Source of the DNA: Pedobacter quisquiliarum
GTDB lineage: Bacteria; Bacteroidota; Bacteroidia; Sphingobacteriales; Sphingobacteriaceae
Assembly: GCF_014642175.1 (NCBI RefSeq)
Contig: NZ_BMIL01000008.1
Coordinates: 1-64,000 of the forward strand
Direction of reading: 5' to 3'
DNA: 64,000 bases
Positions 1-8,559 of this stretch are shown here, piece by piece. The position numbers were made by a program, and so were the translations under genes. How positions within the stretch are numbered: the first letter of the stretch is position 1; each line of letters starts with the position of its first letter. Under the pieces are notes generated by a model. It was not told where the DNA came from. It saw only the letters and a program-made list of their open reading frames with translations, and made no database searches.

Positions 1-28
1 CGTGGGAGAGTAGGTCGGTGCCAAATCT
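1..28 (+). rRNA. rrf: 5S ribosomal RNA, 3' end only
   Basis: The first bases of the window (GTGGGAGAGTAGGTCGGTGCC at 2-22) match the conserved 3' arm of bacterial 5S rRNA, which carries the GAGAGTAGG loop followed by the closing GCC helix. Only the last roughly 28 nt are present; the rest of the rRNA operon lies upstream of the window. A strong terminator follows directly. The exact 3' end is approximate. Confidence 0.85.
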
Positions 29-33
29 TAAAG

Positions 34-65
34 AAAGCCTGTAAGTGAAAACTTACAGGCTTTTC
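34..65 (+). terminator. Rho-independent terminator of the rRNA operon
   Basis: A perfect 13-bp stem (34-46 with 51-63) closed by a GAAA tetraloop is followed by T residues. It sits immediately after the 5S 3' end and ends the rRNA transcript. Confidence 0.9.
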
Positions 66-291
66 TTGTTTATACAGGTTTTTATTTGCTTCATGTTTGT
101 TGCCTTTGATCCGGATTGTTTCACTGGTTTTCAATCTTGTCAAACGCATCATACTTAATAACATTCTGTTAAAGTCATCATTTTCAAATATTCTATTGAA
201 AACAGGGCATGCTATTTGCTTTTCCTTGCTTAAAGAAGGTAAAAAGCCGTATTTGTGCTTCTTCATATGATCAGATAGACAGATATTTGTT
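66..291. other. Intergenic spacer between 5S rRNA and the desaturase
   Basis: AT-rich spacer with no convincing ORF, tRNA or structured element. A 9-bp inverted repeat (GTTTTCAAT near 128, ATTGAAAAC near 196) is present, but the arms are about 60 nt apart and it is probably chance. Confidence 0.5.
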
Positions 292-299
292 TATCTTTA
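292..299 (+). promoter_or_regulatory. Possible -7 element for the acyl-ACP desaturase
   Basis: TATCTTTA matches the Bacteroidota -7 consensus TAnnTTTG at 7 of 8 positions and lies 23 nt before the ATG. No good -33 TTG is found at the expected distance, so this is a weak call. Confidence 0.3.
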
Positions 300-322
300 C
301 ACCCAAATAAATTAGATATATA

Positions 323-1303
323 ATGAGGTATTTTGTTGAGAGAAGAAGGGAAGTCATGTTACACATCGAGAACTATATGCTTGAGGTAATGGACACCTAC
401 CTTAAACCAATTGATACAAACTGGCAGCCTTCAGACTTTCTGCCTGATTCTACGAGTGAGACTTTCTTTCAAGATTTAAAGTACTTGCGTGAAAATGCAG
501 AAGGCTTATCTTATGACCTTGTTGCGGTGCTTATCGGTGACACCATTACTGAAGAAGCTTTACCAACATACGAGTCCTGGCTATCAATGGTAGACGGTGT
601 GAACAGAGATGAGCAGGGTGGATGGATGAAGTGGGTTCGTCACTGGACCGCTGAAGAAAATCGCCATGGTGACCTGTTAAACAAATACTTATATCTTTCC
701 GGTAGAGTTGATATGCGCCAGATGGAAATCTCTACTCAATATCTGATTGCCGATGGTTTTGATATCGGTACCGGTAATGATCCATATCGTAACTTTATTT
801 ATACCAGTTTCCAGGAACTTGCAACCAATATCTCACACAGACGCGTGGCTTCTTTAGCTAAGCAGAACGGCGATACGTCATTGTCGAAAATGTGTGGTGT
901 AATTGCTTCAGATGAGGCAAGACATGCTAAAGCGTACAAGGACTTCATGAGCAAAATCTTTGCTGTTGATCCAAGTGAAGCGATGTTAGCATTTGAAGAT
1001 ATGATGCGCCATAAGATTGTAATGCCTGCGCACTTCCTAAGAGAAATGGGATTGAAAATAGGTCAGACATTTGGACACTTCACGGATGCTGCACAACGTT
1101 TAGGCGTGTACACGGCTGTCGACTATGTTGAAATTATGCAACAGTTGATCGAAGAGTGGAAAGTGGAAACAATGCCTGATCTTAATGAAGCAGGTGAGAA
1201 AGCCAGAGATTATATCATGGCTTTACCAAACAGGTTACTTCGCGTTGCAGATCGCATGAAGAACCCTACAATGGAATATAAATTCAGCTGGATCCATTCC
1301 TAA
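323..1303 (+). CDS. Acyl-[acyl-carrier-protein] desaturase (plant-type soluble diiron)
   Basis: 326 aa, soluble, no membrane segment. It inserts a cis double bond into acyl chains carried on ACP, using a diiron centre, O2 and ferredoxin (family knowledge). The ligands expected from the castor stearoyl-ACP desaturase fold are present: E77/E78 in TEEALPTYE, E112 and H115 in EENRHGD, E165 in SFQELAT, and E198 and H201 in DEARH. Similarity to the plant enzyme around EENRHGDLLNKYLYLSGRVD is very high. ATG 323 was chosen over the internal ATG at 356 because the preceding RYFVERRREV segment is typical of the family. The gene is monocistronic and ends 1 nt from the stop of the convergent acetyltransferase. 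Which carbon is desaturated cannot be told from sequence. Confidence 0.92.
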   Translation: MRYFVERRREVMLHIENYMLEVMDTYLKPIDTNWQPSDFLPDSTSETFFQDLKYLRENAEGLSYDLVAVLIGDTITEEALPTYESWLSMVDGVNRDEQGGWMKWVRHWTAEENRHGDLLNKYLYLSGRVDMRQMEISTQYLIADGFDIGTGNDPYRNFIYTSFQELATNISHRRVASLAKQNGDTSLSKMCGVIASDEARHAKAYKDFMSKIFAVDPSEAMLAFEDMMRHKIVMPAHFLREMGLKIGQTFGHFTDAAQRLGVYTAVDYVEIMQQLIEEWKVETMPDLNEAGEKARDYIMALPNRLLRVADRMKNPTMEYKFSWIHS

Positions 1304-1304
1304 G

Positions 1305-1901
1305 CTATAACGCAACAGCAGTACTATTTTCAATATAGGCATCGCTGAATATTCGGGTTCGTTGCCTTATGGCAGGGTTCCCCTGATAAATGACATACGC
1401 ATCCAGATTTCTGACCGCAGTTGAACCTGCGGTTAGAACGGCATGTGTTGCCACACGCACGCCCGGTGCAACAAGCGACTTGGCACCAATCCATACCCCA
1501 TCTTCAATAATTATCGGTTTTGTTATCAAATCGAACGTCTTCGATTTATAATCGTGGTTCCCGGTCATCAGCATTGCTTGCTGCGATATACACACATGTT
1601 TTCCAATAATGACCATGTCCAGGTTGTCGATGTAACAATCCGCCAACCAGGAATGATCACCCAATCGCAGCTTCCATGGGTACCGGATGTGGATGCCCGG
1701 CTTAATACGCACATCCTTTCCGATCTGTGCACCAAACAGGCGAAGAATACCAACCAAGATCGTGCTGAATGGTATCAGTCCTGATTTGAAGCAGACCACG
1801 TCTATCAGATACCAGCAGTAAACTTTAGCCGCAGGTGCGCCTATACGAAAGGCTTTCTTGTCAAAGTTCTTTGTTAGGGTTGTATGTACCATAATTTTCA
1901 T
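1305..1901 (-). CDS. WcaF-like sugar O-acetyltransferase (left-handed beta-helix)
   Basis: 198 aa. The central region (about residues 60-165) shows hexapeptide-repeat spacing typical of LbH acetyltransferases (VRIKPGIHIRYPWKLRLGD, WIGAKSLVAPGVRV) with a GNHD segment near residue 115 that fits the CoA/active-site loop of the colanic-acid WcaF and maltose O-acetyltransferase group. It probably O-acetylates a sugar of the exopolysaccharide repeat unit in the cytoplasm. It is the last gene of the minus-strand EPS operon. Its start overlaps the 3' end of the GT2-exosortase gene by 41 nt (ATG 1901; an in-frame ATG at 1892 would shorten the overlap). The substrate sugar is unknown. Confidence 0.85.
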   Translation of the reverse strand: MKIMVHTTLTKNFDKKAFRIGAPAAKVYCWYLIDVVCFKSGLIPFSTILVGILRLFGAQIGKDVRIKPGIHIRYPWKLRLGDHSWLADCYIDNLDMVIIGKHVCISQQAMLMTGNHDYKSKTFDLITKPIIIEDGVWIGAKSLVAPGVRVATHAVLTAGSTAVRNLDAYVIYQGNPAIRQRTRIFSDAYIENSTAVAL

Positions 1902-3318
1902 GTTTTAAGTTTTCGGCTTTCTTCGTCCACCAATATAGGGCGCATAGTGTAAGGGCATAGACAATGCTGTTGAACAGGGTATGGTGGTCTAACCAGTTTG
2001 CCTTGAATGTGGGTTTCCAGTAAAGGCTGATACAGACGAACCTGAAGAGGTTGAGCAGCTGAATCACCAGAATGCCGATTAAGATCATGGGTGCTTTCGG
2101 TACGGTTGATTTCGGCCATGCCAGAATGAATGCCGTATAAAAGCTCATTAAACCGTAGCCTAAACAGCTGTATACGAGTTTGAATCCTGAATGCCCTGTT
2201 ACTACGAGTGTGAAGGTCGTTAGTTTTGTCTGGTAGCCCAGCGTTTTAAGTAATGCCGCTGTTGCCTGCAGATCGAATCTGCGCCAAGCCTGTATGTAGT
2301 TTAGGTTTTCCTCAAGCCAGGGAACATAGATTCCGACGGGGCTCGTGATTGCAATAGAGCAGAGGATGAAGCCGTACAGGACAGTGAATAACATTAAGAA
2401 CTTCAACATGAACAGGAGTTCGAAGTGTGTTTTTTTCTTTGGCATTTGAAGGGTTGTCTTCGCCTGCAGTATTTCTTCAATTTTGATATCCACAATTAGA
2501 CGAAACCAAAAGCCCTGAAGAAAATGGAAGATAATGCCCGTTCGGCCATCCAGGAATCCCCTTTGGATGATCATTCTGTATGAAAAATATAAGACTGGCC
2601 GGATGTATCTGGGTAGTTGCCACCAAAGCAGCTTGAGAAATGCTTTACGCTCATTGGGACTGCCCAGGAGCTTTGGCTTGCTGGCCTGAACCCTTAGGTG
2701 CAGCATTCGTTCCACTTCTTCCTGCGCCAGCAGACTGCTATACCTGCCATGTTTATCCAGCCAGAATTGTACACTGGACTCTTTTTTATTTTCTTCAATA
2801 AGATACCCGCGCTTCCAGATGCAGGTTTTTCCAGGTACAATGAACCGGTGATCCATGTTCTCATTCAGATCAGAAAATCCCTTATTTACTCTAAACATCT
2901 TGAGCAGATAGAATGGATAATAACCACCATGGCGGATCCATTTGCCCTTGTAATAATTTCGTCGGTTGAAATAGATGCCATCTATCCCGCTCATTTCTTC
3001 ATTATCGAATGCTTGCAGCAGGGTTAGCAGTTCCGGTGAAAGGAACTGATCAGCATCTAAAGCGATAACCCAAGGCGTGCTGATCTGAAAGCGGGATAAG
3101 GCTTCATGCCACTGTTTTGGATGATTTTCAAACGAATGATATTCAAGCGCTGCACCATAAGCATTGCAGATCTCCAGGGTTCGATCCGTACTACCGGAAT
3201 CGAGAATGTAGGTAGGTGCATTTAGCTCCCTGATAGAATCAAGCAGCCTGGCAACATGCATGTCGTCGTTGAAAGTGAGTATTAGAAAGGAAAAAGCTGG
3301 TTGCTGTGTGGTTACCAT
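1861..3318 (-). CDS. GT2 glycosyltransferase fused to an exosortase-type membrane domain
   Basis: 485 aa with two modules. Residues 1 to about 290 form a GT2 domain of the WaaE/KdtX type: FLILTFND near the N-terminus, a sugar-nucleotide region around LDSGSTDRT, and the metal-binding DAD at 88-90. Residues about 300-465 are hydrophobic with several membrane segments. They carry the exosortase/archaeosortase signature in the right order: Cys385 in YSCLGYG, Arg426 in LLNLFRF, and His445/446 in DHHTLFN. Exosortases are predicted cysteine transpeptidases that cleave C-terminal sorting signals during export. The reading frame is intact across both modules. The gene overlaps the upstream GT4 by 7 nt. 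I infer that sugar transfer and exosortase action are coupled in one polypeptide. I recall Bacteroidota exosortase subfamilies (XrtX/XrtY) with associated glycosyltransferases but cannot check membership. No substrate with a matching C-terminal signal lies in the window. Confidence 0.8.
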   Translation of the reverse strand: MVTTQQPAFSFLILTFNDDMHVARLLDSIRELNAPTYILDSGSTDRTLEICNAYGAALEYHSFENHPKQWHEALSRFQISTPWVIALDADQFLSPELLTLLQAFDNEEMSGIDGIYFNRRNYYKGKWIRHGGYYPFYLLKMFRVNKGFSDLNENMDHRFIVPGKTCIWKRGYLIEENKKESSVQFWLDKHGRYSSLLAQEEVERMLHLRVQASKPKLLGSPNERKAFLKLLWWQLPRYIRPVLYFSYRMIIQRGFLDGRTGIIFHFLQGFWFRLIVDIKIEEILQAKTTLQMPKKKTHFELLFMLKFLMLFTVLYGFILCSIAITSPVGIYVPWLEENLNYIQAWRRFDLQATAALLKTLGYQTKLTTFTLVVTGHSGFKLVYSCLGYGLMSFYTAFILAWPKSTVPKAPMILIGILVIQLLNLFRFVCISLYWKPTFKANWLDHHTLFNSIVYALTLCALYWWTKKAENLKHENYGTYNPNKEL

Positions 3319-4580
3319 GGCACATGGTTATAGGTTCCACTTGCTTCAGTATTGTTTTGCCGGAATACATCTTCATACAGCTTTCGATAGTCTGCCATGA
3401 TGGATGCTGTGCTAAAATCGGATCGGATTTGCTGAGCACCATCCTCCCGGATTTTTAATCGTTTTGGCAGGTCCATGTGGATGAAAGCTAGTTTTCCAGC
3501 CACATCTGCTATCGTAGTTCGGCATACCCATCCTAAGTCACGCTTGGAGACGTAAGCCGCAAGGCCGACCTGATCAGAGATCAGGACTGCAGTTCCGACG
3601 AGCAGGCTTTCAAGCACCACATTGCCGAAGTTTTCGCTGCTGGATGGCAGAACGAGCAGGTCGTGGCGAGCCATCAGGTTGTACTTTGCGTCGTTGGCAA
3701 TCTGACCAACCCACCTGATGTTTCCGCTAATTTTCAGACTACCGGCAAGCTGCTTCAGATGCCTGATGTACTTTACAGACCCACTACCGGCGATGGTAAG
3801 TGTCCAAGGGAATGTTAGCGTAGACAGGGCCTGTATTAGCAAGTCAAGGCCTTTCTTCTGATCAATTCTGGAGAGAAAGAGTAGTCGGAAATCCGGGTTT
3901 ACTGGATCCGTCACTTGTTGATCATCTATGTATGATGGGAGATTTGAGGTTTCCTGCTCTTCGACTGGACACTCCAGCGCTGCAGCCGTAAGTAAATTGG
4001 GGATGACCTTTATCTTAGCGCGGTTGCAATTGAGATGGATGTCCTGGCCCTCCAGCGATGTTGTTGCATGTAGCACTGCTTTTTTTAAGAGGTATTGACC
4101 GATGGTCAGGTGTAGCATTCGCTTCATGAAGGTGTTTCGAAAAGTTCTGGTATAGTTGGTGATCATACCTCTAGGCGAGATGATGAGCGGTATGCGGTGC
4201 AGAAAACTTAGAACCGCTGCAAGTATCGCCACCAGGTTCCACCAGGAATGGATATGCACGATTGTAGGCTGTCCCTGCAAACGTGCTTTTCGTAGATAAC
4301 GATGAAGTCCGAGGAGCAATGCCGGTGAGAAGTGTGTATGATCCCGGGTGACCCGGGGGTAAAAGAAAATGGGAACACCATCAATGCTATTTTCACCCCT
4401 GAGGTCGAGTTCAGCTTCTCCGTTCGCAGTGGTGGTAAAGACCAGGCAACCAAGGTTGTTAGGGCCAGTGATCGTGGCTTCACAGAGCCGGGCTACAGAA
4501 AGGATCGGCCCACCATAGCAGTATGCCGGTTTGTAGGAGGGTGTGATGTGGACTATTGTGAGTTTCTGCTGTTCTGGCAT
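3312..4580 (-). CDS. GT4 family glycosyltransferase
   Basis: 422 aa, GT-B fold. The N-terminal Rossmann half begins IVHITPSYKPAYCYGGP, which holds the GG loop of GT4 enzymes. The C-terminal half has LFLSRIDQKKGLDLLI and the catalytic E-x7-E motif in SENFGNVVLESLL. It would transfer a nucleotide-activated sugar to the growing lipid-linked repeat unit on the cytoplasmic side. The linker between the halves (about residues 198-230, rich in Glu, Asp, Pro and Val) is longer than usual. It follows the Wzy-like gene by 25 nt and overlaps the GT2-exosortase start by 7 nt, so translation is probably coupled. Donor and acceptor are unknown. Confidence 0.85.
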   Translation of the reverse strand: MPEQQKLTIVHITPSYKPAYCYGGPILSVARLCEATITGPNNLGCLVFTTTANGEAELDLRGENSIDGVPIFFYPRVTRDHTHFSPALLLGLHRYLRKARLQGQPTIVHIHSWWNLVAILAAVLSFLHRIPLIISPRGMITNYTRTFRNTFMKRMLHLTIGQYLLKKAVLHATTSLEGQDIHLNCNRAKIKVIPNLLTAAALECPVEEQETSNLPSYIDDQQVTDPVNPDFRLLFLSRIDQKKGLDLLIQALSTLTFPWTLTIAGSGSVKYIRHLKQLAGSLKISGNIRWVGQIANDAKYNLMARHDLLVLPSSSENFGNVVLESLLVGTAVLISDQVGLAAYVSKRDLGWVCRTTIADVAGKLAFIHMDLPKRLKIREDGAQQIRSDFSTASIMADYRKLYEDVFRQNNTEASGTYNHVPW

Positions 4581-4605
4581 AATCGGCGCTTTAATTTACC
4601 TGCTG

Positions 4606-6045
4606 TTATTGATCAACATCCGATGGACGGAGTACGCCGATGTGTTTAAGCATATTGAACACGATCATCATGAGGATGTAGCCATAAACGACGTTATTGA
4701 TGATGAATTCAAGGTTATTTCCACGCCAGAGCTGTTGAAACATACCGTTGAAAATGACGATACAGCCGACCTCATAGCCGCCAAAAAGCCGTTCAGCAAG
4801 GTTGCACAGTGATTGGCAGACAAGGCCGTAGCAGAGCATGGTGAGGAACACGCCGGCATACCCGGCACTGAGGTAACCATCTACTACGGTCCGTGTTTTT
4901 GCGGAAGCGTCTGAATGCTCGCTTATGACCCCAGCTTCATACACTCGGGTCATAGAGGCCGCCTCTGTATTTGGTTTTGCAGGCCATAATGCACGCGGGA
5001 TTAGGGCTAACATGGCATCTTGCAGAATCTCGGTCCCATAGTACGACCGGTTTGCAGGAACATGCTCCACATATTTGCTGAACATGCTAATTTCACTAAA
5101 ACGATTGGTCAGAAATGCCCAGCTGTTTTGTTTCACCGTACCATCATTGCTGGAGAAAAGCTGATCATAGGCCTGTTCGGTTGCTTGTTCAAGCGGAAGC
5201 TCATCAATCCAGGTTGCGTTACGGATCGTGTTGTTCCAGGTTGGTAGAAAGTACAGCAGCAGCAGCAGGCATGGTGTTCCTAGATTGATTACCAAATGTT
5301 TATATCTGGGATAGAGCACTGCAGCAAGGAGGATTAAGGTTACAAACAAGCCTTCCTTATAACCGGATTGTGCAGACTGGAAAACCTGGTAACAGAGGAA
5401 AGTGCTGCCTGCAAGAAGCAACTGAGGTTTATTCTGTGTTAAGCCCCATAGCACCATGATTGCGGACAATGTTCTGGCAACTGGAAGCAACAGCACCGCG
5501 AATTGGGCAAGTGCGCTAAACTTTGACAGGCCATAACTGCTGAGCAGGACGATACAAAGGATGGCCACGAGGTGGTTAGAAACATCAGGCTGCCAGCGGA
5601 ACACAGGCCTTTGTTCTGGTCTTAAGCAGATGATCATTCCGAAAACAAGTGCAGCATGCGCAAACACGTAAAGCCTTTGGCAATAGGCCAATTGATAGGT
5701 AAAAGTATTTGCCTGGAAAGCTGCTCGGGGTAATCTGGACCAGAAGTAAAAGCCAAGGTGGTCTAAAAAGAAGAAAATCGCGCTAATGCACATCAATCCT
5801 GTGAAGATGATCTGGATGAGGATCAAAGGCCGCATGACTTGCAATTTCAGCGGCACGCCAGAGCTTAAGGGCCTCAGCACCTTTTTTGTCGAATAGTAAA
5901 AGATGAAGAAGCTACCCAGCCAGGCACAGAAGTAGGATAGTACCGGGTTATAACTGATTATACTGGATAGCAGCCATGGTGCAAATATCGGAAGGAGTGC
6001 CATGCGTTTGATGGCAAGCCTTGGATGTAAATGGTCAACTACCAT
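4606..6045 (-). CDS. Wzy-like polysaccharide repeat-unit polymerase (multi-spanning membrane protein)
   Basis: 479 aa with about 10-12 hydrophobic segments and one large loop (about residues 268-385). The loop contains RALWPAKP (351-358), a motif seen in oligosaccharide repeat-unit polymerases of the O-antigen Wzy type. Such proteins join undecaprenyl-linked repeat units at the outer face of the inner membrane. It lies between two GT4 genes, overlapping the upstream one by 11 nt. It is two genes upstream of the exosortase fusion, an arrangement I recall for exosortase-associated Wzy-like proteins in this phylum (not verified). It could instead be an O-antigen ligase-like protein; sequence alone cannot separate the two. 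Confidence 0.7.
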   Translation of the reverse strand: MVVDHLHPRLAIKRMALLPIFAPWLLSSIISYNPVLSYFCAWLGSFFIFYYSTKKVLRPLSSGVPLKLQVMRPLILIQIIFTGLMCISAIFFFLDHLGFYFWSRLPRAAFQANTFTYQLAYCQRLYVFAHAALVFGMIICLRPEQRPVFRWQPDVSNHLVAILCIVLLSSYGLSKFSALAQFAVLLLPVARTLSAIMVLWGLTQNKPQLLLAGSTFLCYQVFQSAQSGYKEGLFVTLILLAAVLYPRYKHLVINLGTPCLLLLLYFLPTWNNTIRNATWIDELPLEQATEQAYDQLFSSNDGTVKQNSWAFLTNRFSEISMFSKYVEHVPANRSYYGTEILQDAMLALIPRALWPAKPNTEAASMTRVYEAGVISEHSDASAKTRTVVDGYLSAGYAGVFLTMLCYGLVCQSLCNLAERLFGGYEVGCIVIFNGMFQQLWRGNNLEFIINNVVYGYILMMIVFNMLKHIGVLRPSDVDQ

Positions 6046-7210
6046 AGATTGCTTGAATTTGATGTTGATAGCTCCAGTTCTTTATCTTTTCGCTTGAAGC
6101 GCGACCCATATTTCGTAATTGGGCTTTGTCGGCGAGCAATTCGGTTAGTTTAGCCAGGAGATCATCCTGATCGCCAGCTTTGAAGGTTCGCCCATTGCTA
6201 TTGTCAGTCAAGTCGGCAGCAGCACCGGCCATTGAAGATGCCAGGATGGGTTTTCCGGCCGCCATAGCTTCATTGATCGCCAGTCCCCAGGTTTCTGCCG
6301 GGCCGGATGAGGGCATGCAAAACAGATCACAGCTCTGGTAAATCGCAGGCATACGCTGTTGATTTTGGAACGTCATGAAGTGGATGTTTGATTTTGGCTT
6401 TACACCCCTGATTTCTTCTGCCATCGATTTTAACTGCTGTTCTAATTGGCCGGATCCTACAAACAGGAGGTGAATCCCGGGCTGTTTTATTTTAGCGAAG
6501 GCATGTAGAAGTATCTCAGGGTTCTTTTTTGGTGTAAACTTGCCGGTATAGAGGACGAGCAGGTCTTGATCAGCGATGCCAAATGTAGTTCTGATGCCGA
6601 GTTCAGTTCTGATGACGACCGCCTCTCTGATGCTGACCGCCTCTCTCAGGCTGGTTGCGCCATCTTGATGATCTGCAGCAAAGTACTTGTTGTCTACTGC
6701 AAAGCGCTGGTTGTCTACCGCGTGAGGTGCGTATATAAGTTGCTCCGATTTGAACCCATACTCTTCAAAGTACAACTTGTTGTGACGGCCTACATATAGG
6801 GCATAATCGAACTGTCGATAGATCAGTTTAAGTAGAAGTTTCTTAATCATTTTACGCCAAAAAGGAGTAGGATCAAGTAAGGTGGAGTCACCACGAAAGT
6901 ATAGGGTGGCTTTATTTGAAAAGTATGCTATGATTTTGAGATGGGTTGCATGGGCCCAACCATAGATTAATATGGCCGTAGGCTGGTATCTTTTTATTTC
7001 TGCCAGGGCGTGAGAAAATACATGATTGTAACCGTCGAGTAGCGGAAGGTCCCAGTTCACGTTACGGCAAAATCCTGGATCGTACTGCGGCTGAGTTTTG
7101 TAGAATACCTTGATTTCATGACTTTGGGCCATGAGTCTGAAAAGCGGGGCATAGTACTGCACCGGGTGACTGCATATGATGGCAAGCCTTTCTAATCCGG
7201 GGTTTGGCAT
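6035..7210 (-). CDS. GT4 family glycosyltransferase with repetitive interdomain linker
   Basis: 391 aa GT-B enzyme. The N-domain begins LAIICSHPVQYYAPLFR. The C-domain begins VLYTGKFTPKKNPE and carries E-x7-E in PAETWGLAINEAMAAGKP. Between the domains, residues about 164-213 are an unusual linker made of short degenerate repeats: AVDNQRF / AVDNKYF / AADHQ, then LREAV / IREAV / IRTEL / IRTTF. The DNA there (6572-6720) is visibly repetitive. The gene overlaps both neighbours (19 nt with the upstream GT, 11 nt with the Wzy-like gene). Donor and acceptor are unknown. Confidence 0.85.
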   Translation of the reverse strand: MPNPGLERLAIICSHPVQYYAPLFRLMAQSHEIKVFYKTQPQYDPGFCRNVNWDLPLLDGYNHVFSHALAEIKRYQPTAILIYGWAHATHLKIIAYFSNKATLYFRGDSTLLDPTPFWRKMIKKLLLKLIYRQFDYALYVGRHNKLYFEEYGFKSEQLIYAPHAVDNQRFAVDNKYFAADHQDGATSLREAVSIREAVVIRTELGIRTTFGIADQDLLVLYTGKFTPKKNPEILLHAFAKIKQPGIHLLFVGSGQLEQQLKSMAEEIRGVKPKSNIHFMTFQNQQRMPAIYQSCDLFCMPSSGPAETWGLAINEAMAAGKPILASSMAGAAADLTDNSNGRTFKAGDQDDLLAKLTELLADKAQLRNMGRASSEKIKNWSYQHQIQAIYGS

Positions 7211-8559
7211 ACCTGATCAAATAAGTTTGTTTGTAATCTTGTGAAATGTTCAGCGCTATAGTGCCTGAGCGTATCTGCTTCCGCAACGCTTATGCTTTTT
7301 AAGCTGAGGATCGCATCACGCAAACATTCAGTGATTTGGCTACTCTTCATAGCATAGTCTTTGTGTATGTGAAATACACTTGCTTGTGGAATGGTTCTTA
7401 AGATTGTAGATACTGCACTTAACGGATGTACGATGGCCAATATTGGCCTTTGAACCATTAGGTAAGGGTAGAGCTTAGATGCAACGTAGTCCGCTTGATC
7501 GGGCCCGGGTATGAACAGCATATCAGCTGCCTTCAGCGTGTTTAAGGTTTGATAGTAGGGTAGGCGGTCGGTTGATTCCAAGAAAATCCCTTTAAGATTC
7601 TGAACGTCCTGTTCTTGAATTAAGGTTGATTTTCCTGATCCATTCGGTGCATAGCTGGTACCATATAGATGGACCTTCAGTTTATGGAATACTTCAGGAT
7701 ATTTCTTCAAGCCCAACTGAACCGCCGAACGCAAATGGCGGAAGGCTGGGAGCAAGTCATGCCCACCCCGCCCGATGTAAACCAGATTAAAGCAGGAAAT
7801 CCTATCGGGTATTGCTGCGCCAGTGGTGCAAACGCCCTCCATGCACATTGCGTGCGCGTTTAACTTATTCTGCTGTGCGATTTCCATATCCGGCAGGTGC
7901 ATCCCGAAAGGAATGGTTGCCGTTGGTTTACTTCTCAGGTGCGGGTACCGTTGTTGTAGTACTTCCAAATAACCGGCAGACACACTGATTAGGCCGTCGG
8001 CAGCTTGCATTGCGTAAGGTTCTAACATCTTGTTTAGATAATAGGAAAACCAGAATTTCTTGGGACGTTCGTGCTTCGGCTTGGATAGGTAATAGGTACT
8101 GTGCCATGGATCCTGTATGTCAAACACGATCCTGGTTTTGAAGCGCTTTTTCCATATTGCCGCAAGTGCAAGCGTTGGAAATTGCGTGGTAGAGAAAAAG
8201 ATCAGATCATAGTCGCGCGACTGCAGAAGCTTGTTCACTGCCTTGAAGTAGAATATGAGTGAGCGGAGTGCGATGCTGCCGAGTCCGATTTTAGCGGTCC
8301 AGCGTTTATCCAAGGCTTTAACAAGGTGGATCTTGATGTGCTGGGGGACACTGTTGAGTAGAAGATCATCCTGTACCATGTCGCAATACCGTGGATCTAC
8401 AGCGACAACCTCCGGTATCCATCCATTATCAGCATAAAACGAAATACTTGTTCGAACACGATGTGCGTCAGCTGCATTGATTGGTGCAAAGTACGGCGAT
8501 ATGATCAGGAGCTTTTTCAATTCAGAATCCGGTTTATTTTGCGCAAAAGGAGTTGGCAT
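7192..8559 (-). CDS. GT4-type glycosyltransferase
   Basis: 455 aa. Starts KKLLIISPYFAPINAADAHRVR after a 15-residue leader and has a glycosyltransferase N-domain with FDIQDPWHS and ISVSAGYLEVLQQRYP. The C-domain starts at FNLVYIGRGG. The C-domain lacks a clean E-x7-E motif (the region around PDQADYVASKLYPYLMVQRP takes its place), as in many members of this subgroup. The interdomain linker (about residues 222-255) is long and Met/Cys/Ala-rich. ATG 8559 lies 43 nt inside the upstream GT gene; the conserved core begins only at residue 16, so a non-ATG start nearer that point is possible. Confidence 0.78.
   Translation of the reverse strand: MPTPFAQNKPDSELKKLLIISPYFAPINAADAHRVRTSISFYADNGWIPEVVAVDPRYCDMVQDDLLLNSVPQHIKIHLVKALDKRWTAKIGLGSIALRSLIFYFKAVNKLLQSRDYDLIFFSTTQFPTLALAAIWKKRFKTRIVFDIQDPWHSTYYLSKPKHERPKKFWFSYYLNKMLEPYAMQAADGLISVSAGYLEVLQQRYPHLRSKPTATIPFGMHLPDMEIAQQNKLNAHAMCMEGVCTTGAAIPDRISCFNLVYIGRGGHDLLPAFRHLRSAVQLGLKKYPEVFHKLKVHLYGTSYAPNGSGKSTLIQEQDVQNLKGIFLESTDRLPYYQTLNTLKAADMLFIPGPDQADYVASKLYPYLMVQRPILAIVHPLSAVSTILRTIPQASVFHIHKDYAMKSSQITECLRDAILSLKSISVAEADTLRHYSAEHFTRLQTNLFDQVCQTPD

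Noticed and set aside
1..322. tRNA genes near the rRNA operon end and elsewhere
   Set aside because: No T-loop (GGTTCGAATCC-like) or acceptor stem was found in the intergenic regions of the window.
1443..1784. 113-aa plus-strand ORF inside the acetyltransferase gene
   Set aside because: It is a shadow frame of the hexapeptide-repeat protein, with no initiation signal or protein-like composition.
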